Source: an uncultured Campylobacter sp. (GTDB lineage Bacteria > Campylobacterota > Campylobacteria > Campylobacterales > Campylobacteraceae). From it: DNA of 64,000 nt. A model generated the notes under the pieces. That model had not been told where the DNA came from. It ran no database searches and saw only the letters and a program-made list of their open reading frames with translations. Of the stretch, positions 1-7,284 are shown piece by piece. Positions within the stretch are counted from its first letter, which is position 1; the number at the start of each line of letters is the position of its first letter. A program made the position numbers and the translations under genes. Location: NCBI RefSeq assembly GCF_937996225.1, contig NZ_CALKTC010000063.1, forward strand, positions 1-64,000. The letters are read 5' to 3'.

Positions 1-833
1 TAATCAGATATGCCATTGGTAACACCGCTATAGCTGTTACACGCAAATTTGTTTCAATCCCCTAGATCGGGGAAATTCTAATCAGATATAGACGAGAAAG
101 TTGCTGCGCCGTTACTTGCAAATATGTTTCAATCCCCTAAATCGGGGAAATTCTAATCAGATTCGTTTCCCACTTCCAAAAGAGGCGGATAAAGGTAAAC
201 GGTTTCAATCCCCTAGATCGGGGAAATTCTAATCAAATTTTTTCTCGCGAGTGGAATAGTCAATTTTATTGCTGGGAATGTTTCAATCCCCTAGATCGGG
301 GAAATTCTAATCAAATAATTTAGTTTTATTATTTTTTTTAAAGGAGAACAAAGTTTCAATCCCCTAGATCGGGGAAATTCTAATCAAATTTAAGGAGAAA
401 AAATGTTAAGTTTCGATCTTAATCCGAGTTTCAATCCCCTAGATCGGGGAAATTCTAATCAAATAGGAGAAAAACATGAAAACAACAGTAGCGCAACTTG
501 GCGACGTTTCAATCCCCTAGATCGGGGAAATTCTAATCAAATGCTTACTCGCTAAGCGAACTTTATACGATGGAGTATGAAGTTTCAATCCCCTAGATCG
601 GGGAAATTCTAATCAAATTTTCATTGCCAGTGTATAAAGTAGATGCTGGTAACGTTTCAATCCCCTAGATCGGGGAAATTCTAATCAAATTTGCCGAATT
701 ACAAGGTAATTTCCGGCAACTGGGAGTTTCAATCCCCTAGATCGGGGAAATTCTAATCAAATTGAATACTTTAACTGGGCGCTTCAGAATATGGAGGTTT
801 CAATCCCCTAGATCGGGGAAATTCTAATCAAAT
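1..833 (-). CRISPR. CRISPR array, 11 full repeats plus one partial, open at the left edge
   Basis: Eleven 37-nt repeats start at 51, 126, 202, 280, 353, 428, 506, 582, 654, 726 and 797; the tail of another repeat occupies 1-9, so the array continues out of the window. Spacers are 34-41 nt and all different. Read on the minus strand, each repeat has a CCCC/GGGG stem around a 6-nt loop and ends in ATTGAAAC, the usual 5' crRNA handle, so the precursor is transcribed right to left. The only repeat variants are at the left (AGAT for AAAT endings at 1-9, 51-87 and 126-162, plus one loop change at 126-162), as expected for the old, leader-distal end. Newest spacers are therefore on the right, beside the leader and cas genes. 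Three spacers (317-352, 390-427, 465-505) carry a Shine-Dalgarno sequence on the plus strand, two of them followed by an ATG. Confidence 0.98.
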
Positions 834-891
834 AGCCCAAAAACCGCATTAAAATTGACAATGAGTTTTTAAAGAACTATTTGTGAGCGCC

Positions 892-900
892 ATTATATCA
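892..900 (-). promoter_or_regulatory. Extended -10 promoter element for the CRISPR array
   Basis: The minus strand reads TGATATAAT, a perfect TATAAT preceded by TG at the extended -10 position. Transcription would begin near 885, about 50 nt before the first repeat (ending at 833), and run into the array. Campylobacter sigma-70 promoters often lack a clear -35 box, so the absence of one is not a concern. Confidence 0.6.
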
Positions 901-1210
901 CAAAACGCGAAAAAGTCCGAGAAAGGGGCGAAAAATTAATTTCAAATTTCGAGGTTTTTGCTTAGAGCGAGCTTAAAAGCGTGGATTTAAGCGTCTTTGC
1001 GTAAGCGCAAAAGTCCGAAAATCTAAACGCAAAAATTAAAATTTTAGGCTTTTTCGAATTTCTGCCAAATTCCGCAAACGTAAAAAGCCCTAAAAATGGG
1101 GCTTTAAAAATAGGCTAAATAGCGGAAGTCCGAGAAAGGGTTTTTGGCGCGAGCAAAATTTGAGCTTTGCGGACATTTTGAAACTTAGTAAAATATTAAA
1201 GTACGCTAAA

Positions 1211-1241
1211 ATCGGACTTTTAGAATTTGAAAAAGTCCGAA
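1211..1241 (-). terminator. Hairpin after cas2, likely terminator of the cas operon
   Basis: TCGGACTTTT and AAAAGTCCGA form a 10-bp inverted repeat around a short loop, 24 nt beyond the cas2 stop. On the minus strand it is followed by TTTT. It could end cas transcription before the leader. It is built from two opposed copies of the AAGTCCGA word that recurs in the leader. Confidence 0.5.
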
Positions 1242-1264
1242 AATCAAATCCCTAAAAATGGGAC

Positions 1265-1537
1265 TTAGACGTAGGTATCAGGAGAGCGAAATATCTCGCC
1301 TTCGCCTAGGCTCTCGCTTTTAGCCATACAAGTTTTGCAGATGCGGTAGAATAGGACTTTGTCGGTTTTAGGCTCGATTATGCGCGCGATGCGCTGTTTT
1401 AGCTCGGCATAAATCCGCTCGGAGACGTCTAGCTCAAATACTGAGTAGTTCGCCCGCAGCCCGTAGCTTTCTAATAAGGCGGCGAGTTTGTTGCGGCGCT
1501 TAGTTTTGCAAACGTCGTAGCAGATGATTAAATTCAT
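1265..1537 (-). CDS. cas2: CRISPR-associated endonuclease Cas2
   Basis: At 90 residues it has the normal Cas2 size. It starts with a beta strand ending in the conserved Asp (IICYDV, D8), followed by the basic KTKRRNKL segment, as in Cas2 ferredoxin folds. Cas2 dimers bridge Cas1 dimers in the spacer integration complex. The start overlaps the stop of the RT-Cas1 gene by 4 nt (ATGA), so the two are translationally coupled. It is the last gene of the minus-strand cas operon, which points towards the array. Confidence 0.95.
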   Translation of the reverse strand: MNLIICYDVCKTKRRNKLAALLESYGLRANYSVFELDVSERIYAELKQRIARIIEPKTDKVLFYRICKTCMAKSESLGEGEIFRSPDTYV

Positions 1538-3729
1538 TGAAATCTCCCGATGAAAGGCTTATATTTTTCGTTTTGGGTTACGGCGCGTTTTAGGGCGTAG
1601 GCTTGCCTATCTATAATATCCTGCGCCTTTAGCTGTTCGCCTCTGTATTGCGTGCAAGCGAAGAGCTTTTCATTTACGTTTTTGGCGATATTTTGCCTGG
1701 TTGCGACAGATAGGAGCCCGTCTTTTATCTCAAAGGGCTCGTTTTTATTGACCATCGAGATTACGGCGCGATCGACGATGAAGGCTCGAAATTCCTCGAT
1801 GAGATCGAAGGCGAGAGTGGGCTTTTGCTCATCAAGCGCGTGCAGATAGGATACATGCGGCGACAGACCTGTGGCGGCAATGGATTTTAAAATTTTTGAA
1901 TAGAGGATCGCATAGCCGTAGTTTAGAGCGGAATTTACGACGTCGGTAGCGCCCTGAGTCACTCTACCGATAAAGCCGAATTTATAGTCGATGGCTTTTG
2001 CGATAGCCTGCCAATAGGCGGTTGCGGCGCTACCCTCAAAGCCCAAAAGCTCGTTTACGCTTGCAGCATTTGGGACGCGGAGCTTTAAAATTTCTTGCAT
2101 CGCTTTAATTTCGGCGCCTAGATTTTTATGGTATTTGCCTAGATATTTTAGATAATTGATCTGATTTTTTAGCTTGCCGATGATGAACTGCTGGGCGATG
2201 CGGAGCGATTTTTTGGTCGTTAGCAGCGAAATTTGCGAAGCGGCGGTTTTAGAGATGGCGGAATTTGCACTAATGAGCGTGGCGTAGCTCAAGTTTGTCT
2301 TTTCGTCGATGAAATTTATGGAAATTTTCTTTTTGGCGCACTCTTTGATGACGGCGGAGCTAAGCGAAATTTGAGCGTTTATGATAATCTGGCTGATTTG
2401 GTTTATGGGGAATTTGTGCTTGATAGCGCCTTTGCTTTTTAGCACGAGCTTTCCTTGCGACAGAGCGAGGAAGTAAAAAGGCGTCGTGATGTGGATAATC
2501 GAGCTTTGCGAGAAGGTTTTTAGGTATTCGCGCTTTTTAGCCTCAAGGGCGTTTTGGACGGATTTGACGGCGGGACGCTTGGCGTTTTTGAAGTAGGTTA
2601 GAATTTTAGCCTTTCTAGCCGTTTTGCCTAGCTCGTAGGGGAAGTTTAGGTTGATTAGGGCTTCTGCTAGCGTCCGCTTGTCCGCGGTTTTTAGAAATCT
2701 GCGTATTAGGCTCGTTACGACCTCGCCAAAATGCAAGCAAAACCTATCTTTTTGCGAAGGCGAGAAAAGCTTAAGCGAAATGGCTTTTAGATGATACACA
2801 TAGGCGTTTAAATTTTCTACGCTTTGGCTTATCGCTTGCTTTTTGGCAGAGCTTGCGAGTTTGGCTAGAATGCGCTTAAATTTTTCCTCGCCGATGCTTA
2901 AATTTGCGCCTTTAAAGCTTACGCCCAAAAAGACGAATTCGCTATCTTTTCCGTGAATGGAGGTTTTGGCTTCGTTTAGAGATAAGCTTATGGTTTTTAA
3001 AAAATCTTTCAGGCGCGCGAGTCCTATCTCGGCGGCTTCATATGAAACAAAAAACATAACGAAATCATCGGCGTATCTGACGAACTCTACGCCTGAGTTT
3101 TCTAAAAATTTATCCATTTGATTTAGGTAGATATTCGAAAGCAGCGGGCTTAGGACGTCTCCTTGATGAACGCCTTTTGCGTGAGCGCGGTAATCAAAGC
3201 GCTCAAAAATTCCGTTTTTGATCCAAAGCTCGATGAGCCTAATGATACGGGAGTCGCGAATGTTTGCGCGTAAAATTTCAAGCAATTTTTCGTGATCGAT
3301 ATTTTCAAAGAAATCTTTGATATCGGTTTTGACGGCGAAGTCGAAAATTTGAAAAAAATCACGAGCGCGAAAGATCGCGTTAGCATAGGATTTGCCGTTT
3401 CGATAAGCATAAGAGCGGTTTGAAAAGCTTTTATCAAAATAGCCTGAAAGCTCGCGAGTGAGGATATTTTGCGCAAATTTATCTTTTAGCGAGGGCACGG
3501 CGAGCTTGCGAAGCTCGTCTTTGGCTTCTTTTGGGATAAAGGCTCGTTTTAAGGGCTGCGGCGAATAAGAAAGGCTAAAAATTTCGCTCTTTAGCTCAGC
3601 GTAAAATTCGCCCGAACAAATATCCTCAGCGCTAAGTCCATCAAGCCCCAAAGCCGTGCGCTTTAGCCTTTTTAGCGCGTATTCAAAGGCGCCTGCGGTA
3701 AAAATATCCTCTAAACTTAGATCAAACAT
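1534..3729 (-). CDS. cas1: Reverse transcriptase-Cas1 fusion, adaptation protein
   Basis: This 731-residue protein has two parts. Residues about 1-330 are a group II intron-like reverse transcriptase: motif A holds D136 in KTDIKDFF, a GVHQGDVLSP segment lies near 186-195, and YADD (219-222) supplies D221 and D222. Residues about 400-731 are Cas1, with catalytic E565 (GFEG), H630 (SYLH) and D642 (FDLIEEFR). All expected catalytic residues of both enzymes are present, so both look active. Such fusions, known from type III systems, integrate spacers from RNA by copying it to DNA at the array. The Cas6 domain found at the N-terminus of some homologues is absent here; Cas6 is the next gene upstream. 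A strong AAGGAGG ribosome site precedes the ATG. The 3' end overlaps cas2 by 4 nt. Confidence 0.96.
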   Translation of the reverse strand: MFDLSLEDIFTAGAFEYALKRLKRTALGLDGLSAEDICSGEFYAELKSEIFSLSYSPQPLKRAFIPKEAKDELRKLAVPSLKDKFAQNILTRELSGYFDKSFSNRSYAYRNGKSYANAIFRARDFFQIFDFAVKTDIKDFFENIDHEKLLEILRANIRDSRIIRLIELWIKNGIFERFDYRAHAKGVHQGDVLSPLLSNIYLNQMDKFLENSGVEFVRYADDFVMFFVSYEAAEIGLARLKDFLKTISLSLNEAKTSIHGKDSEFVFLGVSFKGANLSIGEEKFKRILAKLASSAKKQAISQSVENLNAYVYHLKAISLKLFSPSQKDRFCLHFGEVVTSLIRRFLKTADKRTLAEALINLNFPYELGKTARKAKILTYFKNAKRPAVKSVQNALEAKKREYLKTFSQSSIIHITTPFYFLALSQGKLVLKSKGAIKHKFPINQISQIIINAQISLSSAVIKECAKKKISINFIDEKTNLSYATLISANSAISKTAASQISLLTTKKSLRIAQQFIIGKLKNQINYLKYLGKYHKNLGAEIKAMQEILKLRVPNAASVNELLGFEGSAATAYWQAIAKAIDYKFGFIGRVTQGATDVVNSALNYGYAILYSKILKSIAATGLSPHVSYLHALDEQKPTLAFDLIEEFRAFIVDRAVISMVNKNEPFEIKDGLLSVATRQNIAKNVNEKLFACTQYRGEQLKAQDIIDRQAYALKRAVTQNEKYKPFIGRFQ

Positions 3730-3803
3730 AACGCCTCCTTGTCATTGCATTTAGCTAGTAAATATCGAGCAAAATGCGCCAATACCGTAATCTGTGGCGA
3801 AAT

Positions 3804-4616
3804 TTAAATCCGCTCTGCCTTTATCTTGCCTAGTCCAAAAACCGTGCTTTTACCAACTCCAGTAATTTGAGCGAGTTGTAAAAGCTTTGCTGAGCGCTCA
3901 TCAAGTCCGAAAACTCGCATCCGTCCGATCACGCCGCCAAATTGCATTTTAGTGTGCTGGCGATTTGAGTAGCGATTGATGTCGTAAAAGTGCAAATCCT
4001 GCTCGAAGTGGCGGAATTTTACCTCGAATTTATCTATAGCCTCGCCCGTTATGTTCTCAAATCTCATAGCGGTTTGGCGAATAAAGGACTTAAAGTCGAT
4101 CTCACGGCGGACGAGGACGTTTTTTTGCTTCATACGAAGCGGAGTAAGAAGCGAAATTTCATAATCGCCCGCAGCAAAATCGGGCGTGAAATTTAGCGGC
4201 TCAGGCTCATTTGAAAGTAGAAATTTAGGCTCTACGATTTCGCCGTTTAGAGTAAAATTTGAAAATTTAAACTTGCGCCTACTTACCTCAAGTCCGATTT
4301 CTTGCATATTTGCAATAGCGATAGCGACGTAAGGCAGGTAGCGCGCAGCACGCTCAAAAAGTAAAATTTTAAAATCAAAGCTCTTTTGATTAAGATTAAT
4401 ATCGAGCCTAAAATTTGGCGTATCGGATACATTTTCAAAAAATTCATTATACGCGCATTCGCCAAATATATCGCATTTCTCGCAGTTTACACTTACGAAA
4501 GGACAGCTCGCCTTTCTAAGAGCGTATCCAAAAGCACCCCTGATCGCCGAGCCGATAAAAGGATGCGAGGGCTTTAAATCGGTGCCGCAAATGCCTAGCT
4601 CTAAATATTTAAGCAT
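3804..4616 (-). CDS. cas6: CRISPR precursor-RNA endonuclease Cas6
   Basis: The 270-residue protein has the RAMP layout of type III-associated Cas6. A four-cysteine cluster near residues 38-54 (C, then CxxC, then C) follows a GTDLKPSHPFIGSAIRG segment. The C-terminal region has the glycine-rich GVIGRMRVFG and the final TVFGLGKIK loop of the Cas6_C domain. It would cut the array transcript 8 nt upstream of each spacer, leaving the ATTGAAAC handle seen in the repeats. It is the first gene of the cas operon, 74 nt before RT-cas1; an AAGGTC ribosome site precedes the ATG. I infer the family from sequence pattern; type I-B Cas6 is the main alternative. Confidence 0.88.
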   Translation of the reverse strand: MLKYLELGICGTDLKPSHPFIGSAIRGAFGYALRKASCPFVSVNCEKCDIFGECAYNEFFENVSDTPNFRLDINLNQKSFDFKILLFERAARYLPYVAIAIANMQEIGLEVSRRKFKFSNFTLNGEIVEPKFLLSNEPEPLNFTPDFAAGDYEISLLTPLRMKQKNVLVRREIDFKSFIRQTAMRFENITGEAIDKFEVKFRHFEQDLHFYDINRYSNRQHTKMQFGGVIGRMRVFGLDERSAKLLQLAQITGVGKSTVFGLGKIKAERI

Positions 4617-4801
4617 GAATGACCTTTTGTATTTTTGAGAAAATTATACTATAAAATGAGCTTTTGCATTTTAAAGCGGACGAAATATGCTTGCAATTGT
4701 AAGTTTGATAAGAAATTTTACACAGTAAAATTATTTAAAATTTGATCACTCTTTAGAATAAAAAGGTGATCTAAATCGGTTTCATGGATATTGAGAAAGA
4801 A
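4617..4801. other. Gap upstream of cas6, probable cas promoter region
   Basis: AT-rich and without a gene. A spaced inverted repeat GATCAC/GTGATC lies at 4744-4771 and could be an operator. I see no clean -10/-35 pair. Confidence 0.4.
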
Positions 4802-4838
4802 TAGACCGTCTGAAATTTTTCAGATGGTCTTTTTATTT
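4802..4838 (+). terminator. Strong hairpin terminator with a DNA-uptake-sequence-like arm
   Basis: AGACCGTCTGAA and TTCAGATGGTCT pair over 12 positions (one G-U) around a 4-nt loop, and the plus strand continues TTTTTATTT. This is a canonical Rho-independent terminator, but no intact plus-strand gene precedes it. The arm contains ACCGTCTGAA, one base from the Neisseria uptake word GCCGTCTGAA, which in Neisseriaceae commonly forms inverted-repeat terminators. It lies next to a transposase fragment, so it may have been imported with it. Confidence 0.65.
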
Positions 4839-4851
4839 GTCCTCGCGTAGT

Positions 4852-4867
4852 GTGCAACTTGTTGCAC
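4852..4867. repeat. 16-bp perfect palindrome
   Basis: GTGCAAC, TT, GTTGCAC form a perfect dyad just before the transposase remnant. It could be a relic of the element's end or a regulator site; no partner copy was seen. Confidence 0.4.
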
Positions 4868-4912
4868 GAAATATGCTCTTGAAAAGTAACGAGCGTAGCG
4901 AAGTTAAAAAAT

Positions 4913-5059
4913 AAGTATATAATTCGTTTCCGAATTTCAGAAAAGAAATTTAGAGAAATTCTCAAGTATTTTGCAGAGGATATAGAAGCATCAAAGATAT
5001 CAAATTTGACTAAGCGTAAATTTAATGGTGTGCTTGTCAAAATTTGGGTTAGTTTTTAA
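4913..5059 (+). pseudogene. IS1595 (ISXO2-like) transposase N-terminal remnant
   Basis: The frame from 4913 to the TAA at 5057 reads KYIIRFRISEKKFREILKYF, then AEDIEASKISNLTKRKFNGV and VKIWVSF. This matches the helix-turn-helix start of IS1595-family transposases (a short basic start, a LxxYF helix, then a T/S-A-x-x-A-x-L-T recognition helix). The catalytic part is missing and no start codon is in frame; an ATG at 4873 runs into a TAA just upstream in another frame, so there is also a frameshift. No target-site duplication or clear terminal inverted repeats were found. Family assignment is by pattern only. Confidence 0.6.
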
Positions 5060-5069
5060 CCCAAATTTT
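5039..5069 (+). terminator. Hairpin at the end of the transposase remnant
   Basis: AAAATTTGGGTTA and TAACCCAAATTTT make a 13-bp perfect stem around GTTTT, overlapping the remnant's stop codon. It could terminate transcription in either direction. Confidence 0.5.
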
Positions 5070-5145
5070 AAAGTCAAGAGTTGTGTAGTGCCGTGTCGCT
5101 TTTGGCGGTCTACCGAAAAATCACAATTTAAGATTAAAATTTAAA

Positions 5146-5166
5146 GGTCGGACTTGCGCCCGACCA
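5146..5166 (-). terminator. Terminator of the molybdoenzyme operon
   Basis: On the minus strand GGTCGG and CCGACC form a GC stem around an 8-nt loop, followed by a T-rich run, 18 nt after the stop of the NrfD gene. This fits the Rho-independent end of the operon that begins at 11397. Confidence 0.7.
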
Positions 5167-5183
5167 GTATCAGAAAGGAGGAG

Positions 5184-6071
5184 TTAAAATATATAGACCG
5201 CGCCGAGCACGATAAACGCTCTTAAGCAAAAGCCGCCCACAAGCACGCCGTATTCGTTATAAACACAGCTTTTTACCTCCTCGCCGCCGTGCGCGCAGAT
5301 GCTGCCGTCCGCATTCACGCTGCAGCTGCGAAGCATAAATTTACTTCCGCCTAGCAGCGGCAGAGCAAGTCCAAACACGACAAAGCCTATCCAAAACATC
5401 GGCGCAAGCGAGCCGCCGACTATCTTCGTTACGCTAGCCATGCCCGCAGCCTCGCTTCTCACGCTCGCAAACAGCGCTAGTACCGCAACGATCTCAAGCG
5501 CGACTAACACGACGTGAAATTTATGCGCGCAGTGGCTTAGCCCGTGCCCGGCATTTAACGTAGCGGCGGCGTTCGCACTAAGCCCCGTAGAGATCGCGGA
5601 GATCGTAAATAAAATCGGCAGCCACACGCTAGCCCAAAGCGGGATCGCCTTTACGACGTAAAGCAGTAGCCCCGTATATCCCATCACTCCAAGCGCCAAA
5701 ATAGCTCCGAGCGTGAGCATCATATCGCAAATTTTACCGCTCTTTTTGATCTGCAAAAGCACCAAAACGCTGACTACGATAAAAAACGTAAGTAGATACG
5801 TACCTATGCTCATCATCGATACCGGACGCGTATAGAGCTGCAAAATTTTAAGAGGATTTATCGCAGCGCTCGGCGCCAGGTCAAATAGCAAAAGCGCGGT
5901 TCCTATTATTACCGCAACGGGTGCTAGCAGAAAGCCGAACTTATAAAACCTCTCGTTTAATGAGCCCAAAAAGCCTTTGTAAGCCAAAGCCGAGCACAAA
6001 AACGCCCCGGCGCCTAAACCGCCTAAAAACAAATAGATGACTATGAGCCATCCCCAAGTCGTCTGTACCAT
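5184..6071 (-). CDS. NrfD/PsrC-family membrane quinol-interacting subunit
   Basis: An integral membrane protein of about 295 residues with some eight hydrophobic segments and the family's opening GWLIVIYLFLGGLGAGAF. Such proteins anchor molybdoenzyme/ferredoxin pairs to the membrane and exchange electrons with menaquinol. Two ATGs are in frame at 6077 and 6071; I prefer 6071 because AAAGGA lies 6 nt before it, while the first ATG abuts the ribosome site. It nearly overlaps the chaperone gene stop. It is the last gene of the operon and ends at a hairpin terminator. The substrate of the complex cannot be read from this subunit. Confidence 0.9.
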   Translation of the reverse strand: MVQTTWGWLIVIYLFLGGLGAGAFLCSALAYKGFLGSLNERFYKFGFLLAPVAVIIGTALLLFDLAPSAAINPLKILQLYTRPVSMMSIGTYLLTFFIVVSVLVLLQIKKSGKICDMMLTLGAILALGVMGYTGLLLYVVKAIPLWASVWLPILFTISAISTGLSANAAATLNAGHGLSHCAHKFHVVLVALEIVAVLALFASVRSEAAGMASVTKIVGGSLAPMFWIGFVVFGLALPLLGGSKFMLRSCSVNADGSICAHGGEEVKSCVYNEYGVLVGGFCLRAFIVLGAVYIF

Positions 6072-6073
6072 TG

Positions 6074-6721
6074 TCATTCCTTTAAATTTTTAAAAATTTC
6101 AGGATCTTTTAGTGCCCTTTTCAGCGCATCAATCTCACTATTTAGGTAGAGATTTAAAAAGCCCCCAAAGTTCTTCCAAACGTCTAAATTTGCGTGCTCG
6201 TCGCAGCGAGCGGCAAATTTGCAAAACCACTGCGACGGATGAGCAGCAATAAATTCCGCCTTTTTACGCAAAATTTCGTTAAATTTAGCCTCATCCTCCG
6301 CCTTTAGCGCGCTAAAACTTAGAAAATAAAGATATTGTAGCTCGTACCCGATGAAATCGTCGGGAAATTTATCAAGCTGCGCATCCTCGAGCTTTAGCCC
6401 AGAGCTCTCGTAAAAGCTTCGCACCTGCATCGTCTTTGCCCCGAACATCGTTTGATAGTCGAAATACACCGACTCGTAAGGCTCGGCTTTGGGGCGCTTA
6501 GGACCTACGAAGAGCCTATTGAATTCGTAGCGAATTTCATCAATTAAGCTTGGCTCGCTTTTGCATTCGGCAAATTCGAGGATAAATTTATGTTCTTTAA
6601 GCTTAGGCGCAAAATCCTGCGTCAAATTTAAAAGCTCGTCCAAATTTTCACCGGTAAGAGGCACCAAAAATACCTGCCTCAAAAAGTCCTCGACGCAAAG
6701 GCTCTGCTTTAAATTACGCAT
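6074..6721 (-). CDS. TorD/DmsD-family molybdoenzyme chaperone
   Basis: The 215-residue, mostly helical protein has the family pattern: a YEFNRLFVGP motif near residue 65, then PYESVY, and a later YELQYLYFL helix. These chaperones bind the Tat signal and catalytic subunit of DMSO-reductase-family enzymes and hold them until the cofactor is inserted. Its gene sits inside the operon of a Tat-dependent molybdoenzyme, so that enzyme is the likely client. AAGGAT is well spaced before the ATG. Confidence 0.9.
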   Translation of the reverse strand: MRNLKQSLCVEDFLRQVFLVPLTGENLDELLNLTQDFAPKLKEHKFILEFAECKSEPSLIDEIRYEFNRLFVGPKRPKAEPYESVYFDYQTMFGAKTMQVRSFYESSGLKLEDAQLDKFPDDFIGYELQYLYFLSFSALKAEDEAKFNEILRKKAEFIAAHPSQWFCKFAARCDEHANLDVWKNFGGFLNLYLNSEIDALKRALKDPEIFKNLKE

Positions 6722-6731
6722 CTTTTTATCC

Positions 6732-7283
6732 TTAGTGGATAACCTCGTTGCGCTTCATGCGAGGATAGAAGCGGATATTCGGCTTCGTAAAAAAGCGTTT
6801 AAAGCCTGGCATCTCTTTCTCCATCCCCGCGCTATCGCTCACGTCGCTATCGACCAGCTTTAGCACGTCGCAAGGACAGCCCGCTACGCACGCAGGCTCC
6901 TCGCCGCGCTCGAGCTTCTCGGCGCAGAGGTTGCACTTTTGCGCTTTTCCGTCTTTGCCTTTGGTTATCGAGCCGTAAGGACAGGCGACTAAGCAATATC
7001 CGCAGCCGATACATTTATCGTGTAGTGGCTGAACTACGCCGTTTTCGAGCTTAATGTAAGCTCCTACGGGACAAACGTCCATACATGCAGGCTCTTCGCA
7101 ATGGTGGCACGAATGCGAGATGAAAATTTCCTTTTCGATCTCGTCTTCATGGATGAGTATCATATCGACATGGCGCCAGTTGATGTCGGGGTCTTGGTTG
7201 TGATAGACCTGACATGAAATTTCACACGCCTTACAACCTATGCAAAAGTTGTAATCAAATAAAAATCCTTGTTTTCGTTTCAT
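6732..7283 (-). CDS. 4Fe-4S ferredoxin subunit of the molybdoenzyme
   Basis: This 183-residue protein carries repeated CxxCxxCxxxC clusters: CIGCKACEIS near the start, CHHCEEPAC, CIGCGYCLVACPYG, and CNLCAEKLERGEEPACVAGCP. This is the four-cluster pattern of DmsB/PsrB/NrfC subunits, which wire electrons from the NrfD-type anchor to the catalytic subunit. There is no Tat signal; in DmsB-type complexes the subunit is exported together with the catalytic subunit. GGAGG precedes the ATG, 1 nt after the upstream gene ends. Confidence 0.93.
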   Translation of the reverse strand: MKRKQGFLFDYNFCIGCKACEISCQVYHNQDPDINWRHVDMILIHEDEIEKEIFISHSCHHCEEPACMDVCPVGAYIKLENGVVQPLHDKCIGCGYCLVACPYGSITKGKDGKAQKCNLCAEKLERGEEPACVAGCPCDVLKLVDSDVSDSAGMEKEMPGFKRFFTKPNIRFYPRMKRNEVIH

Positions 7284-7284
7284 T

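Larger units (their letters stand above)
834..1264 (-). promoter_or_regulatory. CRISPR leader and cas2-array spacer region
   Basis: No gene is seen here. It sits between the leader-proximal repeat and the end of cas2, so it must hold the leader. The word AAGTCCGA occurs at about 913-920, 1011-1018, 1126-1133 and 1233-1240, and inverted (TCGGACTT) at 1212-1219. Two copies extend to AAGTCCGAGAAAGGG. A short hairpin (AAAGCCC/GGGCTTT) lies at about 1084-1103. Their function is unknown; leader-binding sites are one possibility. Confidence 0.7.

Noticed and set aside
1..833. Open plus-strand frames in every spacer as proof of coding-strand bias
   Set aside because: With 12-13 codons and three frames, an open frame is expected by chance in most spacers; only the ribosome-site/start-codon matches carry weight.
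4771..5040. Minus-strand open frame of 89 codons
   Set aside because: Antisense to the transposase relic and terminator hairpins; no ribosome site.
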